From contig JAKZJZ010000072.1 in NCBI GenBank assembly GCA_022702705.1, forward strand, positions 40,373 to 104,372: a stretch of 64,000 bases of DNA. The letters are read 5' to 3'. Source of the stretch: Papilionanthe hookeriana x Papilionanthe teres. Lineage: Eukaryota > Streptophyta > Magnoliopsida > Asparagales > Orchidaceae. The number at the start of each line of letters is the position of its first letter. Position 1 is the first letter of the stretch. The notes beneath the pieces are model-generated. The model saw only the letters and a list, made by a program, of their open reading frames with translations, was not told where the DNA came from and did no database searches. Made by a program: the position numbers and the translations under genes. Shown here in pieces: positions 32,331 through 45,230 of this stretch.

Positions 32331-35300
32331 AGTGAGAGATCAGATAGAGTATGAAAAGGAGAGAGAACAAGTTTAGGCAATCAAGAGAAATTAAGAAAAG
32401 CTAGAGAGAATGAGAGAGGGAGGGAGAAAAGACACGATAAAGAAAAAGTGTGTGAGAGATAGAGAGATGGAGCAAGATAAGGGAAAGATGAGAAAGATTG
32501 AAGAGAGAGTTGTAAGGTGAGAGAGAGACAAAGGAGGAAGCAAGAGAGAGGTATGGATAGAGTCAGTGATAGATACAAAAAAAACAAAAGTGAAGTAGAG
32601 AGATAGAGTGAGAAAGGGGTAGAAGGAGTGAGAAGAGTGTGAGAATGAGCTTGAAAGAAAGAGGAAGTAAGAGAAATAGAGATGAGGAGGCAGATAGAAA
32701 CTGTGAGAGTGTGAGAGATAGATAGAATGATGGTGAGGCAGATAGAAAGAGAGAAGAGAGGAGAGGAGAGGAGAGGAGAGGAAAGGAAGTAGGGAGTAAG
32801 AGAAAGAGAGAGAAGCCATAAGAGAAAGAGGTAGAAAAGGAGAGAGTGAGGGAAAGGGCAAGGGAGGGCAAGAGAGAGAGAGAGTGTGTGTGTGAGAGAG
32901 AGGGAGAATAAGTTTGAGATAGACATTGAGATTGAAAAAAAATGCGAGAAAGTAAAAGAGAGAAGAACGAACGAGGGTTAGAGAGAGAAAAAGAACAGCT
33001 TTATGACTGAGAGAGAGATGGAGGGCACGAGAGAGTGAGAGAGGGAGAGAGGAAAAGAGAAAGAAGAGTGAAAGAGAGAGAGAAGAAAGAGAGAAGATAA
33101 AGAGAGAGGTAGGGAGAGAGAGAGATGGTAAGAGAGGAAAAGTGGGGGAGAGATATATATTTATATATTGATTTAAAGATAGAGTGAGAGATATAAAGAG
33201 AGAAAAATAGAAGTAGATAGAAGAACAGTGTGAGAAAGATCTTGAAAGAGAGAGAGAAAAGAGAGCATGAGAGAGATGAAGAGACATAGAGAGGGTGAGA
33301 GAGATATATAAATATAAAGTGGTTGAGAAAGATGGAAAAGAGAGAAGAGGAGAGACAAAATGAGACAGGGTGGGATGGATTCAAGAGAGAAGGGGAGTGA
33401 GTGAAAAGAGAGAACGTGAGAGAGGGCAAGAGTAAAAGAAAGTGAGAGAAGTAGGAATGGATAGAGTTAGTGGAGGAGGAAAGGAGGGTAAGAAAGAGAG
33501 GGGGAGAGTGAGAATGAGAGAGAGAAAGCGGGAGAATGATAGTAATATAGAGGTAAAGAGAAGTGATTGAGCATAAACAAGAGAGAGAGAGAAAAGAGTG
33601 AGACAGAGTGTGAGAAAGAGAAGAGCACTGTGAGCAAGAGAGAGAGAGAGAGATGGAGGGCAAGAGAGAGGAAGGTATAAGAGAGAAGAGAACAAAAGAG
33701 TGTGAGAGAGAAGCGAGAGAAGGAAATATAAGTTAGAGAAAAGAAAGAGAGGGCAAATAGAGAAGGCAACGGAGTCAGGCAGAGCGAGGGGGAGAGAGGG
33801 AGGGAGAAAAGTATGGAAAGATAGAGTGAGAGATATAGAGAGAGAAAGACGTAGAGATAAAGATAGAAGAGTGTGAGAAAGAGATTAAAATAAATAGAGA
33901 GAAGGGATAGAGAGACGAAGAGGCAGATATAAAGTGTGTGTGAGAGACCGAGAGATTGAAAGAATAAGTGAGATAAATAATAAGAAAAAGGGGAGGAGAG
34001 TAGAGGAGAGAGATAGAGAGAGGAATTGATTAAAGAGAGCAAGTGTGAGATGAGCAGTGACTAAGACGAAAGAGAAAAGAGGGAGTGAGTGAGAAGACAC
34101 GAGTGAGAGAAAGACAGATAATTCATATAAGAGAGTGGTAGGAAATGGGAGAGTGACTGAGAAAGGAAAAAAGGGCAAATGAAATTAGTGTGGGAGGGAG
34201 AGGGAGAGGGAGAGAGGAGGGAGAACGAGGGTGAGAGAGATGTGGAGAGTGAGAGAAATAAAAGAGTGAGAGAGATAGGAAGAGAAGAGATCCATGAGAG
34301 AGGGAGTGATGGAGGGCACGAGAGGGAGAGAGGGAGAGAGAATGAGAGAAAGATAGAGTGAGAGAGAGAGAAGAAGAAGAAGCGGGTGAAGAGAATGATG
34401 AGATCGATAGAAGATAAACAAAGAAAGAGAGTTGTTTGATGAGATAGAGAGAGATAGTAAGAGGGGAAGAGAAAGAGGGAGAGAGAAAGCAAAGAGTGAG
34501 ATAGATATTGGGATGAAAAGAGAGATTGAGAGATATAAAGAGGGCCAAATAGAAGTAGAGAGAAAAAGTGGTAGAAGGAGATAGAAGAGTATGAGAAAGA
34601 GCTTGAAAGAAGGAGAGAGAAAAAGATAAAGCGATAAATAGAGAGTGTGAGACAGAGATAGATAAGAGAGATGAGGCAAATAAAAAAAGAAACGTGAGGA
34701 GAAAAATGAGAGAAAGTGAAGGATAAAGAAAGCGGCGAAGAGAGAGGGAGAAATAGAGGGGAGACAAAGAGAAAAAGAGTGAGATAGAAAGAGAGAAATA
34801 ACGAGAAAGAGATATAAAGAGAAAGAGGGATAAAGAGAGAGTGAAAGTAAAAGATTGAAGAGAGGTAGAGAGATCAAACGAAAGAGGAGTATGTGAGAAA
34901 GGGGGGATAGAATAAAATAAAAGAGTAATACAGATAAAGAGAGAGAAGGAATGATGAAAAGAGACAGAGTGAGGGAGAGAGAAAGAGAGAAAAGGAGAGA
35001 AAGAGGAGGGAGTAAGTGAGAGGGAGAGCAGGGAGGGATATAGAAGGATAGTTAGACTTCAAGATAGAGATGAGAAGAGAGAGAGTGAGAGAGCGTCAGG
35101 GTGAGAGGAAGAAAGGTAAAAAGAGAGTGAAAGATTTAGAGATAGTAAAAGACAACTAGAGAAATAGAGAAAGAGGTAGAGAGAGAACAAATTGTGTGAG
35201 AAAGAGCATGAAAGAATGATGGAGATAATAGAGAGAGATGAAAAGTTTAAGAGGTTGATAGAGAGATAGATAGATAAGAGGTTTAGGTGGTTAGATTGTG

Positions 35301-36234
35301 AGAAATGAGGAGAGGAGAGAGACAACAAGAACGGTAGGTGAGAGAGAGACGGAGATAAACAAAGGTGGAGTAAGAGAGTAGATAGAGTAAGAGAAAGAGA
35401 GAACAAAATAGAGTAATGAAGAGAAATTGAGAAGAACTTGGGAGAGTGAGAGAGGGTCATATGGAGGTCATGAGAGAGAGGGAGGGATAAAGAACGAGAT
35501 AAAGAAAAAGTGTGTGAGAGATAGAGAGGAGCAACATTAGCGAAAGATGAGAAAGAGCGAAGAGAGAGAGTTGCAAGGTTCATGAGAGAGAGAGATAACA
35601 AGGGAGGAAGCAAGAGAGAGAGAGAGGGATGGAAACAGTGAGTGAGAGATATAGGAAGAGCGAAAGAGAAGTATAGAGAGAAAGACAGGGAAAAGGGTAG
35701 AGGAAGTGAGAAGAGTGTGACAAAGAGCTTGAAAGAAAGAGATGAAGAGGCAAATAGAAATAGTGTGAGAGAGAACGTGAGATAGTGTGAGGGTGAGGCA
35801 AATAGAAAGAGTGACAAGAAGATAGGAGAGGAGAGGAGAGAAAGAAGAATGAAGTAATTCAAGAGCGAAGGAGAAAGATGAGTAGTGGGTGAAATGAGAG
35901 AGAGAGAAAAGAAAGAGAATGAACAAAGTGAGAGAAAGAGAGAGAGAGGAGGTAGAAGAGGAGCGAGTGAGAAGAGAGAAAAAAGACAGAGTGAGAGAGA
36001 GGGCAAGAGTGAGAGAAAGAGAATTAATTCATGAGAGAGTGGAAGGAAAAGTGAGAGTGAGAGGAGGAAGAAAGGGCAAAGGAAACAACGGAGGGAGGGA
36101 GAAGGGGAGAGAAGGGAGAACGAGAGTGAGAGGAAGGTGGAGAGAATGAGAAAGAAATAAAAGAGTGAGAGAGAGATAGAGAAGAGATCCATGAGAAAGG
36201 GAGAGATGGAGGGCACAAGAGGGAGAGGGAGAGA

Positions 36235-36340
36235 GCATGAGAGAGATACAGAGTGAGAGAGAGAGAGAGAGCTTGAGAGAGATACAGAGTGAGAGAGAGA
36301 GAGAGCATGAGAGAGATACAGAGTGAGAGAGAGAGAGAGA
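36235..36340 (+). repeat. 34-36 bp tandem triplication
   Basis: GC(A/T)TGAGAGAGATACAGAG plus a GA run starts at 36235, 36271 and 36305. It is followed by a short AGA trinucleotide run. The close identity suggests recent slippage. Confidence 0.8.
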
Positions 36341-37159
36341 AGAAGAAGAAGCAAGGGAAGAGAAAGATGAGATTGAGAGAAGATAAAGAGAGCAAGAGAG
36401 TTATTGGATGAGAGAGAAAGATGGTAAAAGAGGAAGAAAGGTGAGAGAGAGTGAGGGAGAGATAGATATTGGGATGGAAAGAGAGATTGAGAGATTTAAA
36501 GAGGGCAAAATAGAAGTGGAGAGAACAAGTGGTAGAAGGAGAGAGAAGAGTATGAGAAAGAGCTTTAAAGAAAGAGAGAGAAAGATGACGAGATAAGTAG
36601 AGAGTTTGAGAGAGATAGATAGGAGAGGTTAAGGCCAATAAAAAGAGAAAGGTGAGGAGAAAAGTGAGAGGGAGGGATGGATAGATTCAAGATAGATGAA
36701 GAGAGAGGCAGTGAGTGAGAAGAGAGAGAGAGAGAAGATAGAGAGAGCAACATATGTTGTAGGGAGATAGAAATTCGAGGTGGAGAGCTAGAGACTAAGA
36801 GATAGAAAAAGCAAAAAAAAGTGATAATGATAGATAAAGACAGCGAGATAGAGAGAGTGATCAAGATTATGTAAGAGATGGAGGAGAGTGGGAGGGAGAG
36901 AGAGAGTGGGAGAGGGTGGAAGAAATGGGAGAGATAGAGAGTGAAAGAGAGTGAGGGAGAGAAAGTGAGAGCCCAAGGGAAGAATGAGAGAGAGTGAAAG
37001 AATGTGAAACATGGAAAATAGAGAGTGTAAGATGAGAGAGAGGTAAGTGAGGGGAGAGAGAGTGTGAGAAAGATGGAGGGAGATTGAGAGAGCAAAAAGG
37101 GGGAGAGGAAGAGAGATAGAGAGAGAAGAGAGAGTGAAAAGTGGATGGTGGGAGAGAAA

Positions 37160-37990
37160 GAGTATGAGATAAAGGGATAAAAGAGATAGGAAAGTTCGTG
37201 TGAGAGGAATGATATGTGAGAGAGGAGAAAGAAGAGAGAGGAAGTAAGAGATGGACATATAAATAGATATAGAGAGGAGACAAGTGAAAGAGACAGAGGG
37301 AGGGAAAGAGGAAGGAGGAGAGAGAGGGGAAGAGATAAAGAGTGAATGATAAGGGAGAGCGAGAGAGAGAGTGGGAGAGAGGGAAGGAGAGTTGGAGGCC
37401 ATGAGATAGGGAGGGAGGTGGGAGGAGAGAAAGAATGAGAGAGGGTGAAAAGGTAGCTACAAATGAGAAATGAGAAAGAGAGAAGACAATGAGATATGCA
37501 ATAGAGAGAGTATGAGATGAGAGAGCAAGGGAGAGAAAGATGGAGGAAAGGTGAGAGTGGGAATGGAGAGATCAAGAGAACAATCAATAAAAGAGTAAGT
37601 GAGATAGAGATAGAGAGTTTGCTAAAAAGGAAGAGAGGGTGGGAGGGAGGAGAGAGAGACAATGAGAGTGTAACATAGAGCAAGAGGGGGAGAGAGAAAG
37701 AGAAATATAGAGATAAGAATAGAAAGTGGGAGAGAGAGAGAGAGCTAAGAGATGGAGATAAAAGGGAGGCTGAGAGATAAATTAGAGTATTAGAGAAAGA
37801 GAGAATGTGTGAGAGAGGGAGGGTGGGAGTGAGAGCAAGAGAGAAGGGAAAGCAAGAGGGAGAGTGACAATGATAGAGCAGGTGAGGGAGTGAGAGATTA
37901 AGAAAGTGAGAGAAGAGAGAGGGAGAGGGATGGAGATAGAATAAAATAAAGAGATGGAGAGAAAGAGATCAAAAGGGAGGTCGACAGTGG
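37160..37990 (+). repeat. Segment duplicated from 12.04 kb upstream (copy 2)
   Basis: Direct homologue of 25130-25960, with shared words at 37276, 37331, 37493 and 37881. An inverted relative of part of its left flank lies in block 2: GAAACATGGAAAATA at 37006 against TATTCCATGTTTC at 8986. Confidence 0.7.
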
Positions 37991-39123
37991 GAGAGAGGAA
38001 TAAGAGCAAGCGAGAGGGTAGTGTACAAAAGAAACAAGAGAATAAAGAGAGATAAAGGGTGGGGGGCAGCAAGTGAGAGAGAGAGAAAGAAGAAGAGTGA
38101 GCAAATAAGGGTGAGTGAGAGAGAAGCAAGCCAAAGATGAGAGAGGAGGAGAGCGATGGAGTGATTGAAAGAGAGGGAAAGATGGAACGAGAAAAAGAGA
38201 TAAATAGTGAGAGAGAAAGTGATAATGGGAGAGGAAGGGAATTAGAGTTAGAGATAGGGATGAAATGGGAACGGGAGTGTTAGACAGAGAAAGAGAGAGA
38301 GACAAGATAGAGGAAGTGAGTGAGAGAGAAGGATAAATAGATAAGCAGAGAGAGGGTGAGAGAGAGATGGAGAGTGAGATGGAGAAAGATAGGTCTGAAG
38401 AATAAGAGAAGTAGAGAGAAAGAAAAATAAAGTGAGGGAGAAAGAAGTGATTGATTAAGAGTTGGAGTGAGAAAGAGGCAAAGAGAGAGGAAGGGTGGGA
38501 GAGATAAGGAGAAAAAAGAGAGGTAGAGAAAGAGACCAAAAGAGAGATAGGAAGAAAGCAGGAGAGAGTGAGAAAGAGTTAGAGAGTGTGAAAAAGAGAG
38601 AGAGAAAGAGAGCGTAATTGCTAGAGATAGAACAGCTAGGTAGAGAGCAAGCAACCCATTGAAGAGACTATGAGTGATAGTGTGAGATACAGAGAGAGGA
38701 GGGAGAAGAAGAAGACCAAGAGGGAGAATGTGTGTGTGACAAAGGGAGAGAAATAGAGTGAGTGAAGAGAGAGTGAAAGAGAGGGGGAGGGATGCAGGGA
38801 GGGAGAGAGTGGGAGTGATAGAGAGAAGTAAAGCAAGAGCGGGAAAAACAAAGGAGGTAGAACAAGAAAGAGTTTGTAAGGAAGGGAGAGGTAGAGAGTT
38901 AAGGATAACTAAAGATTGAGATAGGGAAGTTGTGAGAGAAAAAAAAGAATGAACAAGATTGAGAGTGACTGAGAGGGTGAGAGTGGGTTGAGAGTAAGAA
39001 AGAGAAGAGTTAGGTAGAGTTGGAGAGAATGAGAGCAGAAGTGCAAGAGAATGAGCGCAGAAAGTGCAAGAGAATGAGAGTGAGAGAGAGCAAGAGAGAG
39101 AGAGAGAATAAGAGAGAGTGATA

Positions 39124-39191
39124 GTGAAAGAGAATGGCAGATTGATAGAGAGAGGGAGTGAAAGAGAATGGCAGATTGATAGAGATAGAGA
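39124..39191 (+). repeat. 34-bp tandem duplication
   Basis: GTGAAAGAGAATGGCAGATT starts at 39124 and again at 39158, including the GATAGAG that follows. Confidence 0.8.
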
Positions 39192-39349
39192 GAACAAATG
39201 AAAGGGGAGAGAGGGATAGAGGGAGTAGGCACGGGAGACAGAGAGAGAAAGGAGAGGAAGTAGAGAGAATAATAGGAGAAAGAGAGATTGAAGTAAGGGT
39301 AAGAGAAGAAACAAAGTGAGTGAAATAGATTGAGAATGAGAGAGAGAGA

Positions 39350-39355
39350 TAAACT
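39350..39355. other. Strand switch 5 (purine to pyrimidine)
   Basis: GAGAGATAAACTTTCTCTTC: an abrupt joint through TAAAC. The left arm GAGAG and right arm CTCTT form only a weak inverted repeat. Confidence 0.6.
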
Positions 39356-40999
39356 TTCTCTTCCTTGCTCTTTCTCTCCTTCATAATCTCTGTCTCATAC
39401 AATCTACCTTTCTCTCTCATACTGTCCACCACATATCTCTTAACCTTCTCTCTGTCTCTCTATCTCGCTCTCAATTCTCTCTTTCTATTTATTTCTTTCC
39501 CTCTTCTCTGTCATTTCTCTCCCTTTTCTCTCATCTTCTCCCTCTCTCCATGTCTTTTAGACTCTCTCTGATTTTGGATCTCTTTCTTACCTGTCTCCTC
39601 CCTCTCTCCATGTCATTATCACTTTCTCTTCCTCTTTCTTTCTCTCAGTCTCTTTCTCTCCCCCTCAACTTTTCTGACTCCTCTTTGTCCTACTCTCTCT
39701 TCTCTTCTCCTCTATCTCCCTCTCATAATTTCTCTCACTTTCTCTTTCTTTCAATCTCTTATAATTTTTCTCTAGCTCTCCCTCTACCTCACTTTTTCTA
39801 CTCTCCATCTCTATCACCCAATCTATAAACATCTCTCTCTCAATCTTACCCTTTGCTGCTTCTCTCACTCCCTCTTCTCTCTCTTACTTTTACCTCTCTC
39901 ACTTATTCCCTTTCTTCTCGCATTCTTTTTTATTTCACTCTCTTACAATCTCACTCTTTAATCTCTCACTCCCTCTCTCCTCTCTCTACCTCCATCTCAC
40001 CCTCAATATCCCTCCATTCCTTTCTCTAGCTCTCTCTCTCCCCCTCTCTTGCCCTCCCTCACTCCTTCCCTCACTCCCTCTCTCTTCTGTATTCTCTCAT
40101 TTTCCCTCACTCTCACTCTCTATCTCTTCTCTCTCATCTCCCTAGCCACCCTCTCTCCTCTCTTTTCCTCTCCTCTCTTTTCCTCTTCTCTCTTTATCTA
40201 TCTCATGTTTCTCTCTATCTCTCTCTTAGTCTCTATTTTCCTTATCATCTCTCCCTCTCCCCTCTTCTCTCTCTTCTTCCAAGCTCTTTCTCAAACTCAT
40301 TTTTCTCCTTCTATCCCTTCTTTGTCACTCTCCTTCTCTTTATCTCTTTCTCTACTTATTTATTTTTTGCTCTGTCTTCCATGCCAATCTCCATCCCATT
40401 CTCTCCCTCTCTCGATCTTGCTCCCTCTTCCTCGCTTTCATTACTCCTCTAACTTCAATCGTTCTTTATGTCATTCTCTCTCCCTCCCTCCCTCTTTTTT
40501 GTTGTCCATCTCTCTCTCTCACTTCTCAAATTATTTTTCTCTATTGTTTTGCACTTATCTATTTCTCTCTCATGCAATCATTCTTTGCACTCTCTTCATC
40601 TATTATTTATTTCTATATCTTTTTTACTTTCTCTGCCACTCTTTCTCCCTCTCTCCCTCACCCCTCTCTCACATTTTTTTATTATCTCTCTCTATCTTTC
40701 TTTCTCTCCATCTATAACTTCCTCTCTCTCCCATTAGTATTCACTCTCTTGATCTCCCTTAATCATTCTCTCTACTCTCTCTCTCGTGGTTCTCTTTTCT
40801 TTCTCTCTCTCAAACGTTTCTCTAATGCTCTCTCACTAACTCCTCTCTACCTCTATCTCACTCTCATTCTCCCTCTCACACTCTCTCCTCTTTTTTGCCC
40901 CTTCCTCCTTCCCTCACTCCCTCCTTCCCTATTATGTATTATCTCCCTCTTTCTCTCACTCTTGCCTATCACTCGCTCTCTCCTCTATCTCCTCTCCTC

Positions 41000-41041
41000 T
41001 TCTCACTCACAATGCATCTCTTCTCACTCACAATGCATCCT
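41000..41041 (-). repeat. 21-bp tandem duplication
   Basis: TTCTCACTCACAATGCATC is present twice at offset 21, and the copies are identical. Confidence 0.8.
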
Positions 41042-43833
41042 TCTCTTATGAATCCAACCTTTTCTCCTCACCTCTTCAGCCTATCTCTCTCACACTATCT
41101 ACATGTCTCTTCGTCTTTATCTCTTTCTTTCTTTCTTTCAAGCTCTTTATCATACTCTTCTCTCTCGTTCTACCACTTGTTCTTACTACTTCTATTTTGC
41201 GCTCTTTATATCACAATATATATTTCTCGCTCACTCTCTTTCATCCTCTCTTCCCTCACATCCAACAACACTCTTGCTTTCTTTATCTTCTCTTTATCTC
41301 ATCTTTCTCTTCACTCACTTCTCTTCTTCTCTCTCACTCACTCTTTATTTCTCTCATACTGTCTCCCTCTCCCTTCATGCCCTCCATCTCTCCCTCTTAT
41401 GGATCTCCTCTCTTTCTCTGTTTCTTTCACTCTTTTATTTCTCTCTCATTCTCTCCACCTCCCTCTCATTCTCACTATCCCTGTCTCTCCACTATCCCTA
41501 TCCCTCCCTCCCTCATTTCATTTGCCCTTTCTTCCTCCTTCTCTCACTCAAACCTTTCCTACCACTCTCTCGTATGAATTATCTCTCTTTCTCTCACCCT
41601 TGCCCTCTCTCTAACTCTCACTTTTTTTTCTCCTTACTTACTCCTCAACTTCCTCCACTATCTTTCTCTCACGATGTTCTTTCTCTTTGTTTTCCCTCTC
41701 ATTTCACTAACTCCCAATCTTTCTCCTCCACCCTTGAATCACACCCAATATCTTTCTCTCCTCTCCTCTCCTCTCTTCTCATCACTCTTTCTATCTGGCT
41801 CACCCTCACTCTATCTATCTCTTGTTCTCTCACACATAGTTTCTATCTACCTCCTCATCTCTATCTCTCTTACTCCCTCTTTCTTTCAAGCTCTTTCTCG
41901 CACTCTTCTTACTTCCTCTACCCATTTCACTCTCATTTTTATCTCTACATCTCTTTCACTCTTCCTATATCTCTCTCCCTCTCACTTAATCTCTCCCTCT
42001 CATTCCTTCTCCCTCCCTCTTTCTCATGTCCTCCATATGTTCCCCTCTCACTCTCCCTAGCTCTTCTTAGTTTCTCGTCATTTCCCTAACTTGTTCTCTC
42101 TCTTTTTCTTATTCTATCTGCTGTCTCCGTTCACATCTTTCTATCTCCCTCTCTCTCTCACCCTATTGCTCTTGTTGTCTCTCTCCTCTCCTCATTTACC
42201 TCTTTCTATCCACCAAAACCTCTCTATCACTCTCTATATCAGTCTCTTCATCTCTCTGTCTCTCTCTATTATATCCCTCATTCTTTCATGCAGTTTCTCA
42301 CACTATTCATTCTCCCTCTACCTCTTTCTCTCTTTCTCTAGTTCTCTTTTACTATCTTTAAATATTTAACTCTCTCTTTCCATTTCTCCCTCTCACTCTC
42401 ACACCCTCCCTCACTCTCTCTCTTTCTCTCTCTCCTTATTTTATTCCTCTCTTGTCATCACTCATCACCATGCTACTCTGTTGCTCTCTCTTTCTCATTT
42501 TTCTCTTCCACCATGCTACTCTCTTATTCTCTCTCCCTTTATCATCGTTCTCTTCTCTCTCTCATTCTCTCTCTCTCTCATTTCATATTCTCTCGTTCTC
42601 TCTCCCTTACTCGTTCATGCCCTCTATCGCTCTCTCCCACTCACAATTTACCACTTTGTTGCTCTATCTCTCTCCATCTTTATCGCTCCGCTTTTTATAT
42701 CTCTTGCTCATTCTCCCTCTCGCCCTCACACCCTCTCGCTTTCTCTAATTTTTTCTCATGTACGCACCTTCTCTATCACAATTTCTTTTTTTCTCTTTCC
42801 CTCACTCTCCATACTTCTTTGTCTCATCTATTCTCCCAAACTCTCCCTAGTTCCCTCTCCTTTCTCTCAGCCTCTCTCTCCTTACTTCTCTCTTTATTTG
42901 TCTCACTTCCTCTCTCTTTTACCCTCTCTCTCTCACTCACTTTGTCTCTCCTTCATCTTCCCTCTCTCTCTCCCTCCCTCTCCCTCTCTTTTTATTTGAT
43001 CGCTCTATTTCTCTCCCATTCTCTCACACACTCTCTCTTGTTGTTCCCACACTTTCTCACTCACAATCTCTTCTCTAGCTTGCTTTCTCTCCCTCTCTCC
43101 TACTCTCCTATCTCTATTTCTTACTCTTTCTCTTTATTCCTCTCTCTCCCTCACACCTCGATGTTGTTCTCTCTTTCTTCCACTTTCTTTCTATATATCT
43201 CTCTCTATATTTTGTTTTTCTCTTGATGTCTCCCTCTCGTTCTCCCTTCTCAATGCATATTTCTTACTTTTGCTCACAATCACTATCATCACTCTCCCTC
43301 ACTTTCTTTTATGCCATCTCTTTTCCTCTCTCTCTTCTCTATCTCCCTCTCCCCTGTCTTCCTTCCTCCCAATCTTTCTCTTACTACCAGTTCTCTAATA
43401 ATTTTTATCTCGCTCTCCATCTTGCTCTCTCCCTCCTCAATCTTCCATCTGTTTTTTCTCTCTCTCTCATTTACTCCCCTTCACATTTACTTCAAGTTTC
43501 TTTACCTTCTGCTCTCTCTTTTCACTATCCCCCTCCCTCCATTCAGTCTCTCTCCCTCCCTTACTCTCCTCACCCCTTCTCTCTCTCTCACACTCTCCAT
43601 CTCTCTCACTCTCACTCTCTCTTTCATACCATCCTTATCTTTACCTCTATTTCCCTCCCTCTCTCCCCTCTTCCCTCTTTCTCTGTCCCTCCCTCTATCT
43701 CTCAAACATTTTGTATTGCTCTCTTCCCTCCTTCTCCCTCCCTCTCCTCCTTTCTCCCACCTTCTCTCTCTCCCACTCTCTTCATATATCTCCCATTCCA
43801 TTCCTCGTTCTCCCTCACTCAATCAATCATTCC

Positions 43834-44111
43834 TCCTTTCCTCTCTCTCTTTGTCTCCCTTTCTCTTTTACCCTCTCTTCACTACCTCTCCCTCCCATTA
43901 TCACAAACTCTCTCTTGCTCTTATCTCTCTAGTACTCACCCTCAACACTTGCTTGTTTCAACCTCTCTATCTCCTTTCCTCTCTCTCTCTTTGTCTCCCT
44001 TTCTCTTTTACCCTCTCTTCACTACCTCTCCCTCCCATTATCACATACTCTCTCTTGCTCTTATCTCTCTAGTACTCACCCTCAACACTTGCTTGTTTCA
44101 ACCTCTCTATC
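43834..44111 (-). repeat. 140-bp near-identical tandem duplication
   Basis: Unit 1 (43834-43971) and unit 2 (43972-44111) share TTGTCTCCCTTTCTC (43851, 43991), ACTCACCCTCAACACTTGC and GTTTCAACCTCTC. By eye they differ by one base (TCACAAAC against TCACATAC) and one CT dinucleotide. This is far more similar than neighbouring repeats, so it is recent. Confidence 0.9.
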
Positions 44112-45224
44112 TCTCTTTTATCTCTTACTCTCTCTCATTCTCTCCTTAACTCTCATCTTACTTGCACTCACCTTGCAACTCTCTCTTCTCTCTTTTTCAT
44201 CTTTCACTTATCTTGCTCCTTATCTCTATCTCTCACACATTTTTTCTTTCATATGTCCCTCTCTCTCTCTAGCTCTTTTAAATTTCTCTTCATTGCCAAA
44301 GCTTGTTCTCTCTCTTTTTGTTCTCTACTCTCTCACTCCACCTCTTTCTATCTCCCTCTCTCTTCCTCACTCTCTCTTCTGATATATTTCTCCCTCTCTC
44401 ACTTTCTCTACCTCTCTAACTCCCTCCCTCTCTCTATCTCGCTCTCAATTCTCTCTTTCTATCAATTTCTTTCCCTCTTCTCTATCTCTCTCCCTTTTCA
44501 CTCACACTTCTCTCTCCCTCCATGTCTTCTAGACTCTCTTTGATTCTAGATCTCTCTCTTACCTTCTCCCATCTTGTTATCTCTCTCCTACTCTTCTTTC
44601 TCTCTATCTCTATCTCGCTCTACCACTCTCTCTCCCTCTCCCTCTCCCTCTTCACTCTTGAACTGGCTTTCACTCTCTCTTTTTACCTCTCTGCCAGTCT
44701 CAATTGATTTCATTGCTCAGTTTCTTCTCTTGCTCTCTCTTCATTCTCACTGTCTCTCTCCTGTTGTTCTCTATGCTTCCTCTCCTTTCTCCCTCTCTCG
44801 CCCATGCCCACTCCCTCTATCCCTCTCTCTCCCCTCTCACCTGCTCGCTCTATCTCTATCACTCTACCATTATCTCTTTCTCTCTCTTTGACTATCTAGC
44901 CATCTGTCTCTATCTCTTTCTCTCCCTTCCTCTCTCTCCTTCGTAATATCTGTCTCACACAGTCTCCCTCTATCTCTCATAATCTCCATCACATATCTCT
45001 CAATCTCCAGTCCCTCTCTTTATCTCGCTCTCAATTCTCTCTTTCTATCTATTTGTTTCCCTCTTCGCTATCTCTCTCCCTTTTCTGTCACACTTCTCCA
45101 TCTTTCCAAGTCTTCTAGACTCTCTATGATTCTGGATCTCTCCCTTATCTATCTCCCTCTTCCTTTCAATATGCACCCTATCTCTCTCTCACACTCACCC
45201 TACTTTGCTCTCTCTCTTATCTTG

Positions 45225-45230
45225 CTCAAA
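45225..45230. other. Strand switch 6 (pyrimidine to purine)
   Basis: CTTATCTTGCTCAAAGAGAA: the switch falls just after the word CTTATCTTGCT, which in blocks 2 and 8 continues into more CT sequence (about 8266 and 55108). The breakpoint is therefore inside a repeat copy. Confidence 0.65.

Larger units (their letters stand above)
32331..39351 (+). repeat. Purine block 5, inverted A-B-C-D repeat
   Basis: The + strand is GA-rich. Reverse complements of the HOR landmarks occur at C 32650, B 33240, A 33956, D 34603 and C 35729, so the minus strand reads C-D-A-B-C. The D-A (647), A-B (716) and B-C (590) spacings resemble block 8. C to D is 1126 bp, longer than usual, and a further D-like word lies at 36564. 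The right part (about 36.7-39.35 kb) is less regular. It contains the second copy of the 25.1-26.0 kb segment and an inverted relative of 44775-44840 at 39185-39265. It holds no gene. Confidence 0.75.
39354..45226 (-). repeat. Pyrimidine block 6
   Basis: The + strand is CT-rich. D-like words lie at 40279 and 41147, and C at about 41886. Its two ends are related in direct orientation: 39380-39590 and 44940-45140 share CCTTC(A/G)TAAT, CACATATCTCT and a GATT(T/C)TGGATCTCT stretch. This segment is also related to 7920-8160. It contains a young 140-bp tandem duplication (43834-44111). It holds no gene. Confidence 0.8.
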
